A DNA stretch of 42,675 nt from contig DASPNP010000009.1 in NCBI GenBank assembly GCA_035626475.1, positions 1-42,675 on the forward strand, read 5' to 3'. Shown here one piece after another: positions 33,207-42,111 of this stretch. This DNA comes from DASPKT01 sp035626475 (GTDB lineage Bacteria; Pseudomonadota; Alphaproteobacteria; Azospirillales; Azospirillaceae). Each line of letters begins with the position of its first letter. Position 1 is the first letter of the stretch. Under the pieces are notes generated by a model. The model made no database searches. It was not told where the DNA came from and saw nothing but the letters and a program-made list of their open reading frames with translations. The translations under genes and the position numbers were made by a program.

Positions 33207-36200
33207 GTGAACGCCACCGACCTCTTCATCCGCCGGCCCGTCCTGGCCACCGTGCTGAGTCTTCTGCTTGTGCTGCTGGGGCTAGTGTCCTTCACCCGCC
33301 TGTCGATCCGCGAATACCCGCGGATCGAGGAGCCGACCGTCTCCATCACCACCACTTATCCCGGCGCCAGCGCCGAGATCATCGAGAGCCAGGTCACCCA
33401 GATCATCGAGGGCGAGGTCGCGGGCATCGAGGGCATCGACACCATCACCTCGTCGAGCCGGCAGGAGCGCAGCCGCATCACCATCCGCTTCACGCTCGAC
33501 ACCGACCCGGACGTCGCCGCCAGCGACGTGCGCGACCGGGTGGGCCGGGTGCGCGGCCAGTTGCCCGACGAGGTGGACGAGCCCGTGGTGGCGAAGGTCG
33601 AGGCCGACGCCCAGCCCATCATCTACATCGCCTTCCGCAGCGACCGCATGTCGGTGCTGGAGATCAGCGACTATCTCGACCGCTATGTCCGCGACCGCAT
33701 GCAGAACCTGCCCGGCGTGGCCGAGGCCCAGATCATCGGCGAGCGGCGCTACGCCATGCGCGTCTGGCTGGACCGGGCGCGGCTGGCCTCCTACGACTTG
33801 ACGGTGCAGGACGTGGAGGCGGCCCTGCGCGGCCAAAACGTCGAGGCGCCGGCCGGTCGGGTGGAGAGCCGCGACGTGGAGTTCACGGTGCTGGCCCGCA
33901 CCGGCCTGGTCACGCCCGGGCAGTTCGCCGATATCGTGGTGAAGGAGGAGGAAGGCTTCCAGGTGCGGCTCGGCGATGTCGGCCGGGTGGAGCTGGGGGC
34001 CGAGGACGAGCGGCGCCTGACCCGCTTCAACGGCCAGTCCGCCGTCTCCGTCGGCATCGTGCGCCAAGCGGTCGCCAACCCGCTGGAGGTGTCGGAGGGC
34101 GTCGCGGCCGTGCTGCCGACGCTGGAGCTGCCCGAGGGCATGGCGGCGGAGGTCGCCAACGACAGCTCCGTCTTCATCAAGGAGAGCATCGATGCGGTGG
34201 TGCACACCATCGTGGAGGCGGTGATCCTGGTGGTGGCGGTCATCCTGCTGTTCCTGCGCAGCCCGCGCGCCACGCTGGTGCCGCTGGTCACCATCCCGGT
34301 GTCGCTGATCGCCACCTTCGCCCTGATGCTGGTGCTGGGCTTCTCCATCAACACCCTGACCCTGCTGGCCATGGTCTTGGCGATCGGGCTGGTGGTGGAC
34401 GACGCCATCGTGGTGCTGGAGAACGTCCACAAGAAGATGGAACAGGGGCTGGAGCCGATGCGCGCCGCCAGCGTCGGCACGCGCGAGATCTTCTTCGCCG
34501 TCATCGCCATGACGCTGACACTCGCCGCCGTCTACGCCCCCATCGGCTTCACGCCGGGGCGCACCGGCAAGCTCTTCACCGAGTTCGCCCTGACGCTGGC
34601 GGGCGCGGTGCTGGTGTCGGGCCTGGTGGCGCTGACGCTGACGCCGATGATGTGCTCCCGCCTGCTGAAGGTCTCGCATGCCCATGAGGGGCCGCCGCGG
34701 GGCTGGACGGGACGCTTGTCCGCCGGGCTGGAGCGGATGTTCGTGCGGCTGGAGACCGCCTACCGCCACGGGGTGGAGCGGGCGCTCGCGGCCCGGCTGC
34801 TGGTCGTGGTCCTGGCGCTCGCCACCGCCGCGGGCGGCTGGCTGCTGTTCGGCTCGCTGCGCTCCGAGCTGGCGCCGACCGAGGACCGGGGCCTGCTGCT
34901 GACCGTCGGCCAGGGGCCGGAGGGCAGCACGGTCGACCACACGCTGCGCTACGGGCTGGAGGTGGCCAAGGTCTATGAGGAGGTGCCGGAGGTCCGCACC
35001 CGCTTCCTGGTCGTCGGCAATCCCGAGGTGAACCAGATGATCGCCTTCGGCCGGCTGGCGCCCTGGGGCGACCGCGAACGCACCCAGCAGGAGATCGTGG
35101 ACGAGGTCCGCGCCAAGCTGGACGCCATTCCGGGCCTCCGCGCCTTCCCGAACAACCCGCCCTCGCTGGGCGGCAGCGCCCGCAGCCAGCCGGTGGAGTT
35201 CATCATCCAGTCCTCGCGCCCCTATCCGGAGATCAAGGAGTGGGCCGACCGCATCGTGGAGAAGGCGCGCGGCTTCCCCGGCCTGGTCAATCCCGACATC
35301 GACCTGCGCCTGAACAAGCCGCAGCTGGAGGTGGAGGTGGACCGGGCCAAGGTGGCCGACGTGGGGCTGGAGGTGGCCGAAGTCGGCCGCACCCTGCAGA
35401 CCTTCCTAGGCGGCCGGCAGATCACCCGCTTCAACAAGGACGGCGAGCAGTACGACGTCATCGTCCAGGTCGAGGATGCCGACCGGCAGACGCCGCAGGA
35501 CCTGTCCGAGATCTATGTGCGCTCGGGCTCCGGCGAGATGGTGCAGCTCTCCAACCTGGTGCGGGTGGTGGAGACGGTGGCCCCGCGCGAGCTGGGCCGC
35601 TTCAACCAGCTGCGCGCCGTGACCATCACCGCCAACCTCGCCCCCGGCTACGCGCTGGGCGACGGGCTGGCGTTCCTGGAGCAGGCCGCGGCCGAGGTGC
35701 TGCCGGCCGACGCGCAGGTCGACTACAGCGGCCAGAGCCGCGAGTTCAAGCAGACCGGCAGCAGCGCCGCGCTCACCTTCGCCCTGGCGCTGGCCTTCAT
35801 CTACCTGGTGCTGGCGGCCCAGTTCGAGAGCTGGGTCACGCCGGCCGTGATCATGGTGACGGTGCCGCTCTCGCTGGCGGGTGCCCTGCTGGCGCTGAAG
35901 CTGTCGGGCGGGACGCTGAACGTCTACAGCCAGATCGGCCTGGTGACGCTGGTCGGCCTCATCACCAAGCACGGCATCCTCATCACCGAGTTCGCCAACC
36001 AGCTGCAGGAGCGCGGCATGGGCAAGGCGGAGGCGGTGGTGGAGGCGGCCAGCCTGCGGCTGCGCCCCATCCTGATGACCACCGGCGCCATGGTGCTGGG
36101 CGCGGTGCCGCTGGCTATCGCCACCGGCGCCGGCGCCGAGAGCCGCCAGGACATCGGCTGGGTCATCGTCGGCGGCATGACGTTCGGCACGCTGCTGACG

Positions 36201-36302
36201 CTGTTCGTCGTGCCGGTCGCCTATCTGCTGCTGGCGCCGCGCCCGAAATCGGCGGAGCGCGCGGCGTCGGGGGATCCGGTAGGGGGGGCTAGGGTGAGCT
36301 GA
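33207..36302 (+). CDS. RND multidrug efflux transporter, inner-membrane pump (HAE-1 type)
   Basis: A proton-driven drug exporter of 1031 residues with the full family length and order. The first transmembrane helix is at the N-terminus (RRPVLATVLSLLLVLLGLVS), then the first periplasmic loop (YPRIEEPTVSITTTYPGAS). Helices 2-6 include the proton-relay Asp398-Asp399 in LAIGLVVDDAIVVLENV. The second loop and helices 8-12 follow (LALAFIYLVLAAQFESWVTP, GLITKHGILITEFAN). GTG 33207 is the start, 4 bases after the adaptor stop. Expression should follow the TetR operator at 32012-32036. The 3' end overlaps a convergent receiver gene by 14 bases. Substrates cannot be inferred. Confidence 0.95.
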   Translation: MNATDLFIRRPVLATVLSLLLVLLGLVSFTRLSIREYPRIEEPTVSITTTYPGASAEIIESQVTQIIEGEVAGIEGIDTITSSSRQERSRITIRFTLDTDPDVAASDVRDRVGRVRGQLPDEVDEPVVAKVEADAQPIIYIAFRSDRMSVLEISDYLDRYVRDRMQNLPGVAEAQIIGERRYAMRVWLDRARLASYDLTVQDVEAALRGQNVEAPAGRVESRDVEFTVLARTGLVTPGQFADIVVKEEEGFQVRLGDVGRVELGAEDERRLTRFNGQSAVSVGIVRQAVANPLEVSEGVAAVLPTLELPEGMAAEVANDSSVFIKESIDAVVHTIVEAVILVVAVILLFLRSPRATLVPLVTIPVSLIATFALMLVLGFSINTLTLLAMVLAIGLVVDDAIVVLENVHKKMEQGLEPMRAASVGTREIFFAVIAMTLTLAAVYAPIGFTPGRTGKLFTEFALTLAGAVLVSGLVALTLTPMMCSRLLKVSHAHEGPPRGWTGRLSAGLERMFVRLETAYRHGVERALAARLLVVVLALATAAGGWLLFGSLRSELAPTEDRGLLLTVGQGPEGSTVDHTLRYGLEVAKVYEEVPEVRTRFLVVGNPEVNQMIAFGRLAPWGDRERTQQEIVDEVRAKLDAIPGLRAFPNNPPSLGGSARSQPVEFIIQSSRPYPEIKEWADRIVEKARGFPGLVNPDIDLRLNKPQLEVEVDRAKVADVGLEVAEVGRTLQTFLGGRQITRFNKDGEQYDVIVQVEDADRQTPQDLSEIYVRSGSGEMVQLSNLVRVVETVAPRELGRFNQLRAVTITANLAPGYALGDGLAFLEQAAAEVLPADAQVDYSGQSREFKQTGSSAALTFALALAFIYLVLAAQFESWVTPAVIMVTVPLSLAGALLALKLSGGTLNVYSQIGLVTLVGLITKHGILITEFANQLQERGMGKAEAVVEAASLRLRPILMTTGAMVLGAVPLAIATGAGAESRQDIGWVIVGGMTFGTLLTLFVVPVAYLLLAPRPKSAERAASGDPVGGARVS

Positions 36303-36678
36303 GGGACGGCCTTCCGGGCAGACCGTCGAGGACACCGTCCAGCACCCGCCGCAGCACCTCCACGGCCAGGGGCTTGCGCAGGTAACCTACCGCACGGATG
36401 CCGCTGGTCTTGTCCTGGAAAGCGCCGTCAAAGGCGGCGCCGAGGAAGAGCGAGCGCGTGCCCCAGTTCCAGAACACCTGGGTGGCCGCGTCGACGGCCG
36501 CCAGACTGTTGGCCGGATCGACATCGACGATCATCAGGTCGGGCCGGTGCCGCTGCACCGCTTCCAACGTCTGCAGCAGAGTGCCGGCGCTGCCGCAGCT
36601 GGCGTGTCCCAGCTGCGACAGGAAGTCGGCCACCTGCCCAGCGCTGCCGGGGTCGGCGGAGACGATCAGGATGCGCAT
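36289..36678 (-). CDS. Single-domain response regulator (atypical receiver)
   Basis: 129 residues from ATG 36678, with AGGTG 7 bases before it. The receiver fold is clear: MRILIVSADPGSAGQVADFL, the phospho-site strand LMIVDVDPANS with Asp52, and the switch-lysine motif GYLRKPLAVEVL. The acidic pocket is reduced to a single Asp (Asp9 in VSADPG), where most receivers have two or three acids. The usual Ser/Thr strand reads SLFLGAAFDG, with Ala at that position. Phosphorylation or magnesium binding may be weak. There is no output domain. It is divergent from the histidine kinase at 36827 and convergent with the RND pump gene, overlapping it by 14 bases. Confidence 0.82.
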   Translation of the reverse strand: MRILIVSADPGSAGQVADFLSQLGHASCGSAGTLLQTLEAVQRHRPDLMIVDVDPANSLAAVDAATQVFWNWGTRSLFLGAAFDGAFQDKTSGIRAVGYLRKPLAVEVLRRVLDGVLDGLPGRPSLSSP

Positions 36679-36826
36679 CGGCGGACACCTGGACTGGAAC
36701 ATGCCGCAGTGATGCCGCCGACGCACCGCCCGGGGCAACTGGGAGGTCTGACAGGTTGAGCCGGTGGGCGGCCATGGTGCACTGTGCCCCGGATCGCTCC
36801 CTGACCCTCGTCGCGGGACCCTGTCC

Positions 36827-38389
36827 GTGCGCTGGCTCGCCTCCCTGACCCTGTCGGCGAAGATGTTCCTCGCCTTCGGGTTCTTCTTCCTCGTGACGGT
36901 CGGCCTTGGCGTCGTCGCGGTGCAGCAGCTGCGCGCGGTCAACGCCGGTGCCCAGGGGCTGCAGTCCAACTGGCTGCCCAGCACCCGGGCGCTCGGCGAC
37001 CTCAACCATGTCGTCTCGGAGCTGCGGGCGGCCGAGGGCGCCTACATCATCGCCATCAGCGAGGAGGGAAGCCAGGCGGCGCTGTCGGCGCGCGAGCGGG
37101 CGCTGGCACAGGTGGCGGTCGTCCGGGCGCGGTACGAGGCCCTGCCGCGCGGACCGGAGGAGCAGGCGCTCTACGACCATTTCCTGGCCGGGTGGCAGGC
37201 ATACATGGAAGTATCCGAGGCGGTGCTCTCCGTCGCCCGGGAGAGCAAGCCCGGCGCCAGCCGGCTCTACCGGTTGCAGAGCCTCCCGGCCTACCAGGAA
37301 GCCATCCGGCGGCTTGTGCGGCTGACCGACTACAATGTGGCGGGCGGCGTCCAGGCCGCCGTGCAGTCGGAGCAGGCCTACGAGTCCGGGTTGCGCTTCG
37401 TGATCTCCACCCTGGTCATCCACGCGGTGCTGGTGGTCCTGGCCACGCTGCTGTTCAGCCGGGTCTTCGTCCGGCCGATCGTGCGCATGACGGCGGCCAT
37501 GCAGGCGCTGGCCGGCCGGGACACGGGCGTGCCGACGCCGGACCTGGACCGCCGGGACGAGATCGGCAGCATGGCCCGCTCGGTTGAGGTCTTCCGGCAC
37601 AACGCCCTGGAGCTGGCGCGCAGCCGTGAGCAGCTGGCGACCCAGGCATCCATGCTCAGCGACGCGCTGGACCGGGAGCGGGAAATCGTGGCGGTGCAGC
37701 GCAACTTCGTCGGCATGGCCTCGCACGAGTTCCGCACCCCGCTCACCGTCATCGACGGGCAGGCGCACCGCATCCTGAAGCGTCTCGACATGATCGGATC
37801 GGACGAGCTGTCCGAACGCGTGGGCAAGATCCGCCAGGCCGCCGCCCGCATGACCCGGGTCATCGACGGCTTCTTCCGCATGGCCCGGGCGCCGGAGGGA
37901 CAGATCCCCTTCGAGCCAGCGGACGTGGCGCTGGCCGAGCTCATCGAGGAGGCCGGCCGCTACATCCAGAGCGATGCCGAGGCCGGCCGCGTCCGCTGCG
38001 AGCTGGGTGGCCTGCCGGCGACCGTCCGCGCGGACGCGGCGCTGCTGCGCCAGGTGTTCGACAACCTGCTGGACAACGCGCTGAAATACTCCCCGCCCGG
38101 AAGCCCCGTGCTGGTGACCGGCACTGTGGCGGAAGCGCGGGCAGTGGTGACGGTCGCCGACCGCGGCATCGGCCTGCCCGAGCGCGACCGGGACCGGCTC
38201 TTCGAGCGCTTCTTCCGCGCCGACAACACCGGCGGCGTGGCGGGCACGGGCGTCGGGCTGCATATCGTCCGCGTGCTGGTGGAGCTGCATGGCGGCACGG
38301 TGGCCGCGCGCAACCGCGAGGGCGGCGGAGCGGAGTTCACGGTCAGCCTGCCCCTGGCGTCCGCAGCCGTCGGCGCACAGGTGGCGTGA
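36827..38389 (+). CDS. Sensor histidine kinase with helical periplasmic domain and HAMP
   Basis: An inner-membrane kinase of 520 residues. GTG 36827 follows GGGA by 9 bases. Transmembrane helix 1 (MFLAFGFFFLVTVGLGVVAV) and helix 2 (VISTLVIHAVLVVLATLLF, about 195-215) flank a four-helix-type sensor. HAMP follows (RPIVRMTAAMQALAGRDTGV), then a coiled coil. HisKA carries His300 (ASHEFRTPLTVIDG). The ATPase domain is complete: VFDNLLDNALKYSP, VADRGIGLP, and GTGVGLHIVRVLVELHGG. The stop overlaps the start of the LuxR-type regulator gene (TGATG), a clear two-component operon. The signal is unknown. Confidence 0.93.
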   Translation: MRWLASLTLSAKMFLAFGFFFLVTVGLGVVAVQQLRAVNAGAQGLQSNWLPSTRALGDLNHVVSELRAAEGAYIIAISEEGSQAALSARERALAQVAVVRARYEALPRGPEEQALYDHFLAGWQAYMEVSEAVLSVARESKPGASRLYRLQSLPAYQEAIRRLVRLTDYNVAGGVQAAVQSEQAYESGLRFVISTLVIHAVLVVLATLLFSRVFVRPIVRMTAAMQALAGRDTGVPTPDLDRRDEIGSMARSVEVFRHNALELARSREQLATQASMLSDALDREREIVAVQRNFVGMASHEFRTPLTVIDGQAHRILKRLDMIGSDELSERVGKIRQAAARMTRVIDGFFRMARAPEGQIPFEPADVALAELIEEAGRYIQSDAEAGRVRCELGGLPATVRADAALLRQVFDNLLDNALKYSPPGSPVLVTGTVAEARAVVTVADRGIGLPERDRDRLFERFFRADNTGGVAGTGVGLHIVRVLVELHGGTVAARNREGGGAEFTVSLPLASAAVGAQVA

Positions 38390-38979
38390 TGCGGAAACTG
38401 CTGGTCATCGAGGATGATGGCGGAACCCGCGAGCTTCTGATCGAGGAGCTGTCCGAGGCCGGGTTCGAGGTGCTGCCGGCCGTGGACGGGCGGGCGGGGC
38501 TGGAGGCGATGCTCCGCCACCGGCCGGACCTCGTCCTGTGCGACATCGCCATGCCGGTGCGGTCGGGCTTCGATCTGCTGCGGGCTCTGGTCGACGGGCA
38601 TCCGGAACTCGCCGACATCCCCTTCGTGTTCCTGACCGCCTTCGCCGACCGCGAGACGGAACTGGCGGGGCGGCGGCTCGGGGCGGACGATTTCGTGACC
38701 AAGCCGATCGACTTCGACCTGCTGGTGGAGGTGGTGCGCGCGCGGCTGTCGGGGTCGACCGTGCGGGCGGCGCGCTCTCCGGTGCAGCTCAGTGACCGGG
38801 AAGCGGAGGCCCTGACCTGGGTCGCGCGCGGCAAATCCTCGGGCGACGCGGCGGTGCTGATGAACGTCGCCGAGCGAACGGTCAACTTCCATGTCGAGAA
38901 CGCGATGCGCAAGCTGGGCGTCGGCTCCCGGGTGCAGGCGGCGCTGGCGGCCGCGCGGATCGGTCTGATCCGGCCGTGA
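38389..38979 (+). CDS. LuxR/NarL-type response regulator
   Basis: 196 residues; ATG 38389 shares its A with the kinase stop codon and follows AGGTGG. The receiver (1-120) has IEDDGGTREL, phospho-acceptor Asp in LVLCDIAMPVRSGFD, VFLTAF and the switch Lys in DDFVTKPIDFD. The C-terminal helix-turn-helix (about 133-190) has LSDREAEALTWVARGKSSGD, then VAERTVNFHVENAMRKLGV. It is the partner of the upstream kinase. Targets are unknown. The gene ends 7 bases before a convergent small membrane-protein gene. Confidence 0.93.
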   Translation: MRKLLVIEDDGGTRELLIEELSEAGFEVLPAVDGRAGLEAMLRHRPDLVLCDIAMPVRSGFDLLRALVDGHPELADIPFVFLTAFADRETELAGRRLGADDFVTKPIDFDLLVEVVRARLSGSTVRAARSPVQLSDREAEALTWVARGKSSGDAAVLMNVAERTVNFHVENAMRKLGVGSRVQAALAAARIGLIRP

Positions 38980-38986
38980 GGGGCAC

Positions 38987-39253
38987 TCAGGCGGCGGACC
39001 GGATAAGATGGGCAACCTGCACCGCCGCCAGATGCCACAAGACGCCGTAGACGAGCCAGCCGCAGTCGCCACGTTCCTGGCGGGCCACGACCAGACGGGC
39101 GGCCAGGCAGGCCACGCAGAAGCCGGCGACGCTGATCCAAAGATTGCGGGAACCATCCTCGTCGGCCGCGAGCGCCAGGATCGTTCCGAGCACCAAAGCG
39201 GCCGCGAGCAGGCGCCGTATCGCGGTTGCCCGGACGTCGCTGTCTTCCTGCAT
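38987..39253 (-). CDS. Small membrane protein of unknown function
   Basis: 88 residues from ATG 39253, with GGGAG 9 bases before it. Three hydrophobic segments are visible: RRLLAAALVLGTILALAA, LWISVAGFCVACLAARLVV and WLVYGVLWHLAAVQVAHLI. It matches no family I know. In-frame ATGs further upstream (39319 and beyond) would add Arg/Pro-rich residues and lack a good ribosome site. It lies downstream of the XRE regulator on the same strand, 118 bases away, and may be co-transcribed with it. Confidence 0.55.
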   Translation of the reverse strand: MQEDSDVRATAIRRLLAAALVLGTILALAADEDGSRNLWISVAGFCVACLAARLVVARQERGDCGWLVYGVLWHLAAVQVAHLIRSAA

Positions 39254-39371
39254 GGCGCGGCGCTCCCGACCCGGAGCCGGAGACTCAAACCGGAGCCGCA
39301 TCATCCCAACGGCTGTCATGCTGGCGATACTGTGAAGGCTCACAGGGGCGCCTTCTGCGCCGGCTATGCGA

Positions 39372-39620
39372 TCATGGGATATGCGGGCGCAATCTGATTC
39401 CCGGCCCGCCGTCGTCCGGGGCGATGAGCAAGATGCCGGCGGCGTCGAGCGCCGCGAGGATGCGGCGCTCGCTCTCCGCCTGCAGCGCGTGGCGCCCCTG
39501 CTCGAAGTCGCGCACCGTGCTGCGCGAAACATCGGCCCGGTGCGCCAGCTCCTCCTGCGTCCAGTCCAGGAACCCCCGGGCGGCGCGGCACTGGTCGGGT
39601 CGCAGATGCCGGTGTGACAT
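39372..39620 (-). CDS. XRE-type helix-turn-helix regulator
   Basis: 82 residues from ATG 39620, forming one DNA-binding domain. The sequence RPDQCRAARGFLDWTQEELA, then HRADVSRSTVRDFEQGRHAL shows the lambda-repressor-type helix-turn-helix. ALDAAGILLI with a short tail closes the domain. Such small regulators often repress themselves. A 19-base perfect palindrome begins 19 bases upstream of its start codon and also lies before the divergent antiporter gene. The antiporter is therefore a likely co-target. No toxin gene is adjacent. Confidence 0.85.
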   Translation of the reverse strand: MSHRHLRPDQCRAARGFLDWTQEELAHRADVSRSTVRDFEQGRHALQAESERRILAALDAAGILLIAPDDGGPGIRLRPHIP

Positions 39621-39638
39621 TCGTCGCTCTACGGTGAC

Positions 39639-39657
39639 TTCAACCATTATGGTTGAA
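39639..39657. promoter_or_regulatory. 19-bp perfect palindrome, probable XRE operator
   Basis: TTCAACCAT, one central base, then ATGGTTGAA. It sits between the divergent XRE regulator (start 39620) and antiporter (start 39716). The segment is AT-rich within a GC-rich region, as a promoter should be. Autoregulation plus control of the antiporter is the simple reading. Confidence 0.75.
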
Positions 39658-39715
39658 ATTGTCACCCCCACCCCCATCTTCAAGCCATCCCCACCCGAAC
39701 CCCTGCCGGAGGCCC

Positions 39716-41389
39716 ATGCACCACGGACCGCTGATCGCCATTCTCGTCGCCGGCCTGGGCCTCGCCTTCGTCTTCGGCGCGCTGGCCCAGCGGCTGCGCA
39801 TCTCGCCGCTGGTGGGCTATCTGGTGGCGGGGGTGGTCGTCGGTCCCTTCACGCCGGGCTTCGTGGCCGACCAAGCGCTGGCGAACGAGCTGGCCGAGAT
39901 CGGCGTCATCTTGCTGATGTTCGGCGTCGGCCTGCATTTCTCGCTGAAGGACCTGATGTCGGTGCGGGCCATCGCGCTACCCGGCGCCGTGGCGCAGATC
40001 GGCGTCGCCACGCTGCTGGGCATGGGGTTGGCGCACCTGCTGGGCTGGAGCCTCGGCGGGGGCGTCGTCTTCGGCCTGGCGCTGTCCGTCGCCAGCACGG
40101 TGGTGCTGCTGCGCGCGCTGCAGGAGCGGCGGCTGGTGGAGACGGAGCGGGGTAAGATCGCGGTGGGCTGGCTGATCGTCGAGGACCTCGCCATGGTGCT
40201 GGCGCTCGTCCTCATTCCCGCGATCGCCGAGACCTTCGGCGAGGCGGGGGCCGCCTCCGGAAGCGGCCTCGCCCTGATCCTGCTGATGACCGTGGGGAAG
40301 GTGGTGGCCTTCGTCGCCTTCATGCTGATCGTCGGGCGCCGCGTCATTCCCGCCATCCTGCACTGGGTGGCGCAGACCGGATCGCGCGAGCTGTTCCGGC
40401 TGGCGGTGCTGGCGATCGCGCTGGGCGTGGCGTTCGGGGCGGCGGCGCTGTTCGGCGTGTCCTTCGCCCTGGGCGCCTTCTTCGCCGGCATGATCCTGAG
40501 CGAGTCGCCGCTGAGCCAGCGCGCGGCCGAGGAGACGCTGCCGCTGCGCGACGCCTTCGCGGTGCTGTTCTTCGTCTCGGTCGGCATGCTGTTCAACCCG
40601 TTCATCCTGGTGACGGCACCCTTGGAGCTGGCGGCGACGCTGGCGATCATCCTGGTGGGCAAGTCGATCGCGGCCTACCTGCTGGTGACCGCCTTCGGCC
40701 GCAGCCGGGCGACGGCGCTGACCATCTCCGTCAGCCTGGCGCAGATCGGCGAGTTCTCCTTCATCCTGGCGGGGATGGGCGTGTCGCTCGGCCTGCTGCC
40801 GGAGACCGGGCGGGACCTGATCCTGGCCGGCGCCATCCTCTCCATCCTGGTGAACCCGCTGCTGTTCTCCCTGGCCGACCGCCTGATCCCGGCCGAGGAC
40901 GCCGCCCCGCCGACCCAGCCCGACCGGCCGAGGGAGCTGACGCTGCGCCCGACGGCGCTGACCGGCCATACGGTGCTGGTGGGCTATGGCCGCGTCGGCG
41001 CCATGGTGGGGGAGGCGCTGAAGGCGCGCGGCGAGCCGTTCCTGGTGATCGAGGATCGCGGCGGCCCGGCGGAGCGGGCGCAGGCCGACGGGGCCGAGGT
41101 GCTGCTGGGCAATGCCGCCGACCCGCGCGTGCTGGATGCCGCCAACCTCGCGGCGGCGGCGCGCCTGTTCGTGGCGATCCCCCAGGCCTTCGAGGCGGGG
41201 CAGGCGGTGGCGCAGGCGCGGCAGGCCAGCCCGTCGCTGGAAATCGTCGCCCGCGCTCACTCCGACGCCGAGGTCGAGCATCTCCGGGAGTGCGGCGCGT
41301 CCGACATCATCATGGGCGAGCGCGAGATCGCCCGCGGCATGCTGGGCCGGCTGGGGCCTGTGACAGGCCTTGCGAAGGCTGCTCACTAG
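39716..41389 (+). CDS. ybaL: Cation:proton antiporter, YbaL/KefB type (CPA2 with TrkA-N domain)
   Basis: 557 residues, virtually the length of E. coli YbaL. ATG 39716 lies 4 bases after GGAGG; an ATG at 39653 would add a Pro/Ser-rich leader and overlap the palindrome. The membrane domain (about 1-385) has a dozen helices, with the family marks GYLVAGVVVGPFTPGF, LLMFGVGLHFSL, VEDLAMVLALVLIP and SLAQIGEFSFILAGMGVSLG. The C-terminal TrkA-N domain (about 415-550) has the nucleotide motif VLVGYGRVGAMVGEAL. It probably exchanges potassium or sodium for protons under nucleotide or redox control. The symbol rests on family likeness, not proven orthology. Confidence 0.9.
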   Translation: MHHGPLIAILVAGLGLAFVFGALAQRLRISPLVGYLVAGVVVGPFTPGFVADQALANELAEIGVILLMFGVGLHFSLKDLMSVRAIALPGAVAQIGVATLLGMGLAHLLGWSLGGGVVFGLALSVASTVVLLRALQERRLVETERGKIAVGWLIVEDLAMVLALVLIPAIAETFGEAGAASGSGLALILLMTVGKVVAFVAFMLIVGRRVIPAILHWVAQTGSRELFRLAVLAIALGVAFGAAALFGVSFALGAFFAGMILSESPLSQRAAEETLPLRDAFAVLFFVSVGMLFNPFILVTAPLELAATLAIILVGKSIAAYLLVTAFGRSRATALTISVSLAQIGEFSFILAGMGVSLGLLPETGRDLILAGAILSILVNPLLFSLADRLIPAEDAAPPTQPDRPRELTLRPTALTGHTVLVGYGRVGAMVGEALKARGEPFLVIEDRGGPAERAQADGAEVLLGNAADPRVLDAANLAAAARLFVAIPQAFEAGQAVAQARQASPSLEIVARAHSDAEVEHLRECGASDIIMGEREIARGMLGRLGPVTGLAKAAH

Positions 41390-41480
41390 CCGAGGCGATG
41401 AAATTCGCTTCCGGAAATTCAGCGAGCCTCAGGTAGCCCGGTACGCACCATCGGTTGCAACGCCATCGAACCGGCAAAGA

Positions 41481-41978
41481 TCATTGATGATCGAGTTCCC
41501 GGAAGTGGCGCTTGGCCGACTGTATCGGCAGGGCTGCGCGTGCCACCACCTGCTTGAGGGCGAAGCTCGACTGGATCTTGCCGATGCCGGAGATGCGGGT
41601 GAGTGTCTGCTTGAGGAAATCCTCATAGTGGTCGAGGTCCGCCGCCACGACGCGTAGCAGAAAGTCGCTCGACCCCGTCATCATGTAGCACTCCATCACC
41701 TCGGGGCAGGCGCGGACTGCCGCTTCGAACCGGTCGAGTTCCGCTTCCGTCTGACGTTCCAGTGTCACGCTGACAAACACGTTGACCGGCAATCCCACCG
41801 CCCTTTGATCGACCAGGGCGGCGTAGCCGCGCAGCACGCCGGCCTCTTCCAGCCGCCGCAACCGTCTGAGGCAGGGTGTATGGGAGAGATGCACCCGCTC
41901 CGCGAGATCGGTCACGCTCAGGCGGCCCTCCTGCTGCAACTCCGTCAACATGGCGAGATCCACGGTGTCGAGCTGCAT
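41481..41978 (-). CDS. Lrp/AsnC-family regulator
   Basis: 165 residues from ATG 41978, with AGGGAGG 9 bases before it. The helix-turn-helix (about 5-55) reads LDTVDLAMLTELQQEGRLSV and HLSHTPCLRRLRRLEEAGVL. The C-terminal RAM/AsnC domain (VNVFVSVTLERQTEAELDRF, ECYMMTGSSDFLLRVVAADL) binds amino acids and forms multimers. It is divergent from an AceE/MdeB-like gene. In Pseudomonas putida an Lrp-type protein (MdeR) controls MdeB, so this protein probably activates its neighbour in response to an amino acid. The amino acid itself is not evident. Confidence 0.92.
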   Translation of the reverse strand: MQLDTVDLAMLTELQQEGRLSVTDLAERVHLSHTPCLRRLRRLEEAGVLRGYAALVDQRAVGLPVNVFVSVTLERQTEAELDRFEAAVRACPEVMECYMMTGSSDFLLRVVAADLDHYEDFLKQTLTRISGIGKIQSSFALKQVVARAALPIQSAKRHFRELDHQ

Positions 41979-42111
41979 TTTGGCGAACCTCCCTAATGAT
42001 TGGCGGATCATATAGCAAAGATCACTAAAGATGACGCGATTGGCCAGCGTCTTTGCAGAGACTCCCTCTTCCTTCCTCGGCTACATCCTAGGGGCAGGAA
42101 GGAGCACCGTT
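41979..42111. promoter_or_regulatory. Divergent promoter region of the Lrp-type and E1 genes
   Basis: 133 bases that must carry both promoters and the Lrp-type sites. It contains the imperfect symmetric stretch ATGAT-N6-ATCAT at 41996-42011 and a repeated GATCA(T/C) close by, near 42007-42024. Both are AT-rich, as Lrp sites tend to be. I cannot place -35/-10 boxes confidently. Confidence 0.4.

Noticed and set aside
33282..34940. 552-codon minus-strand frame opposite the RND pump
   Set aside because: His/Gln/Arg-rich shadow without motifs; the plus frame has every RND signature.
36428..38290. 620-codon minus-strand frame opposite the histidine kinase
   Set aside because: Antisense shadow. 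The kinase on the plus strand has intact HAMP, HisKA and ATPase motifs and a coupled regulator.
41390..41440. GAGGC/GCCTC inverted repeat after the antiporter gene as a terminator
   Set aside because: Arms of 5 bases with a loop of about 30 bases and no T-run; too weak to call.
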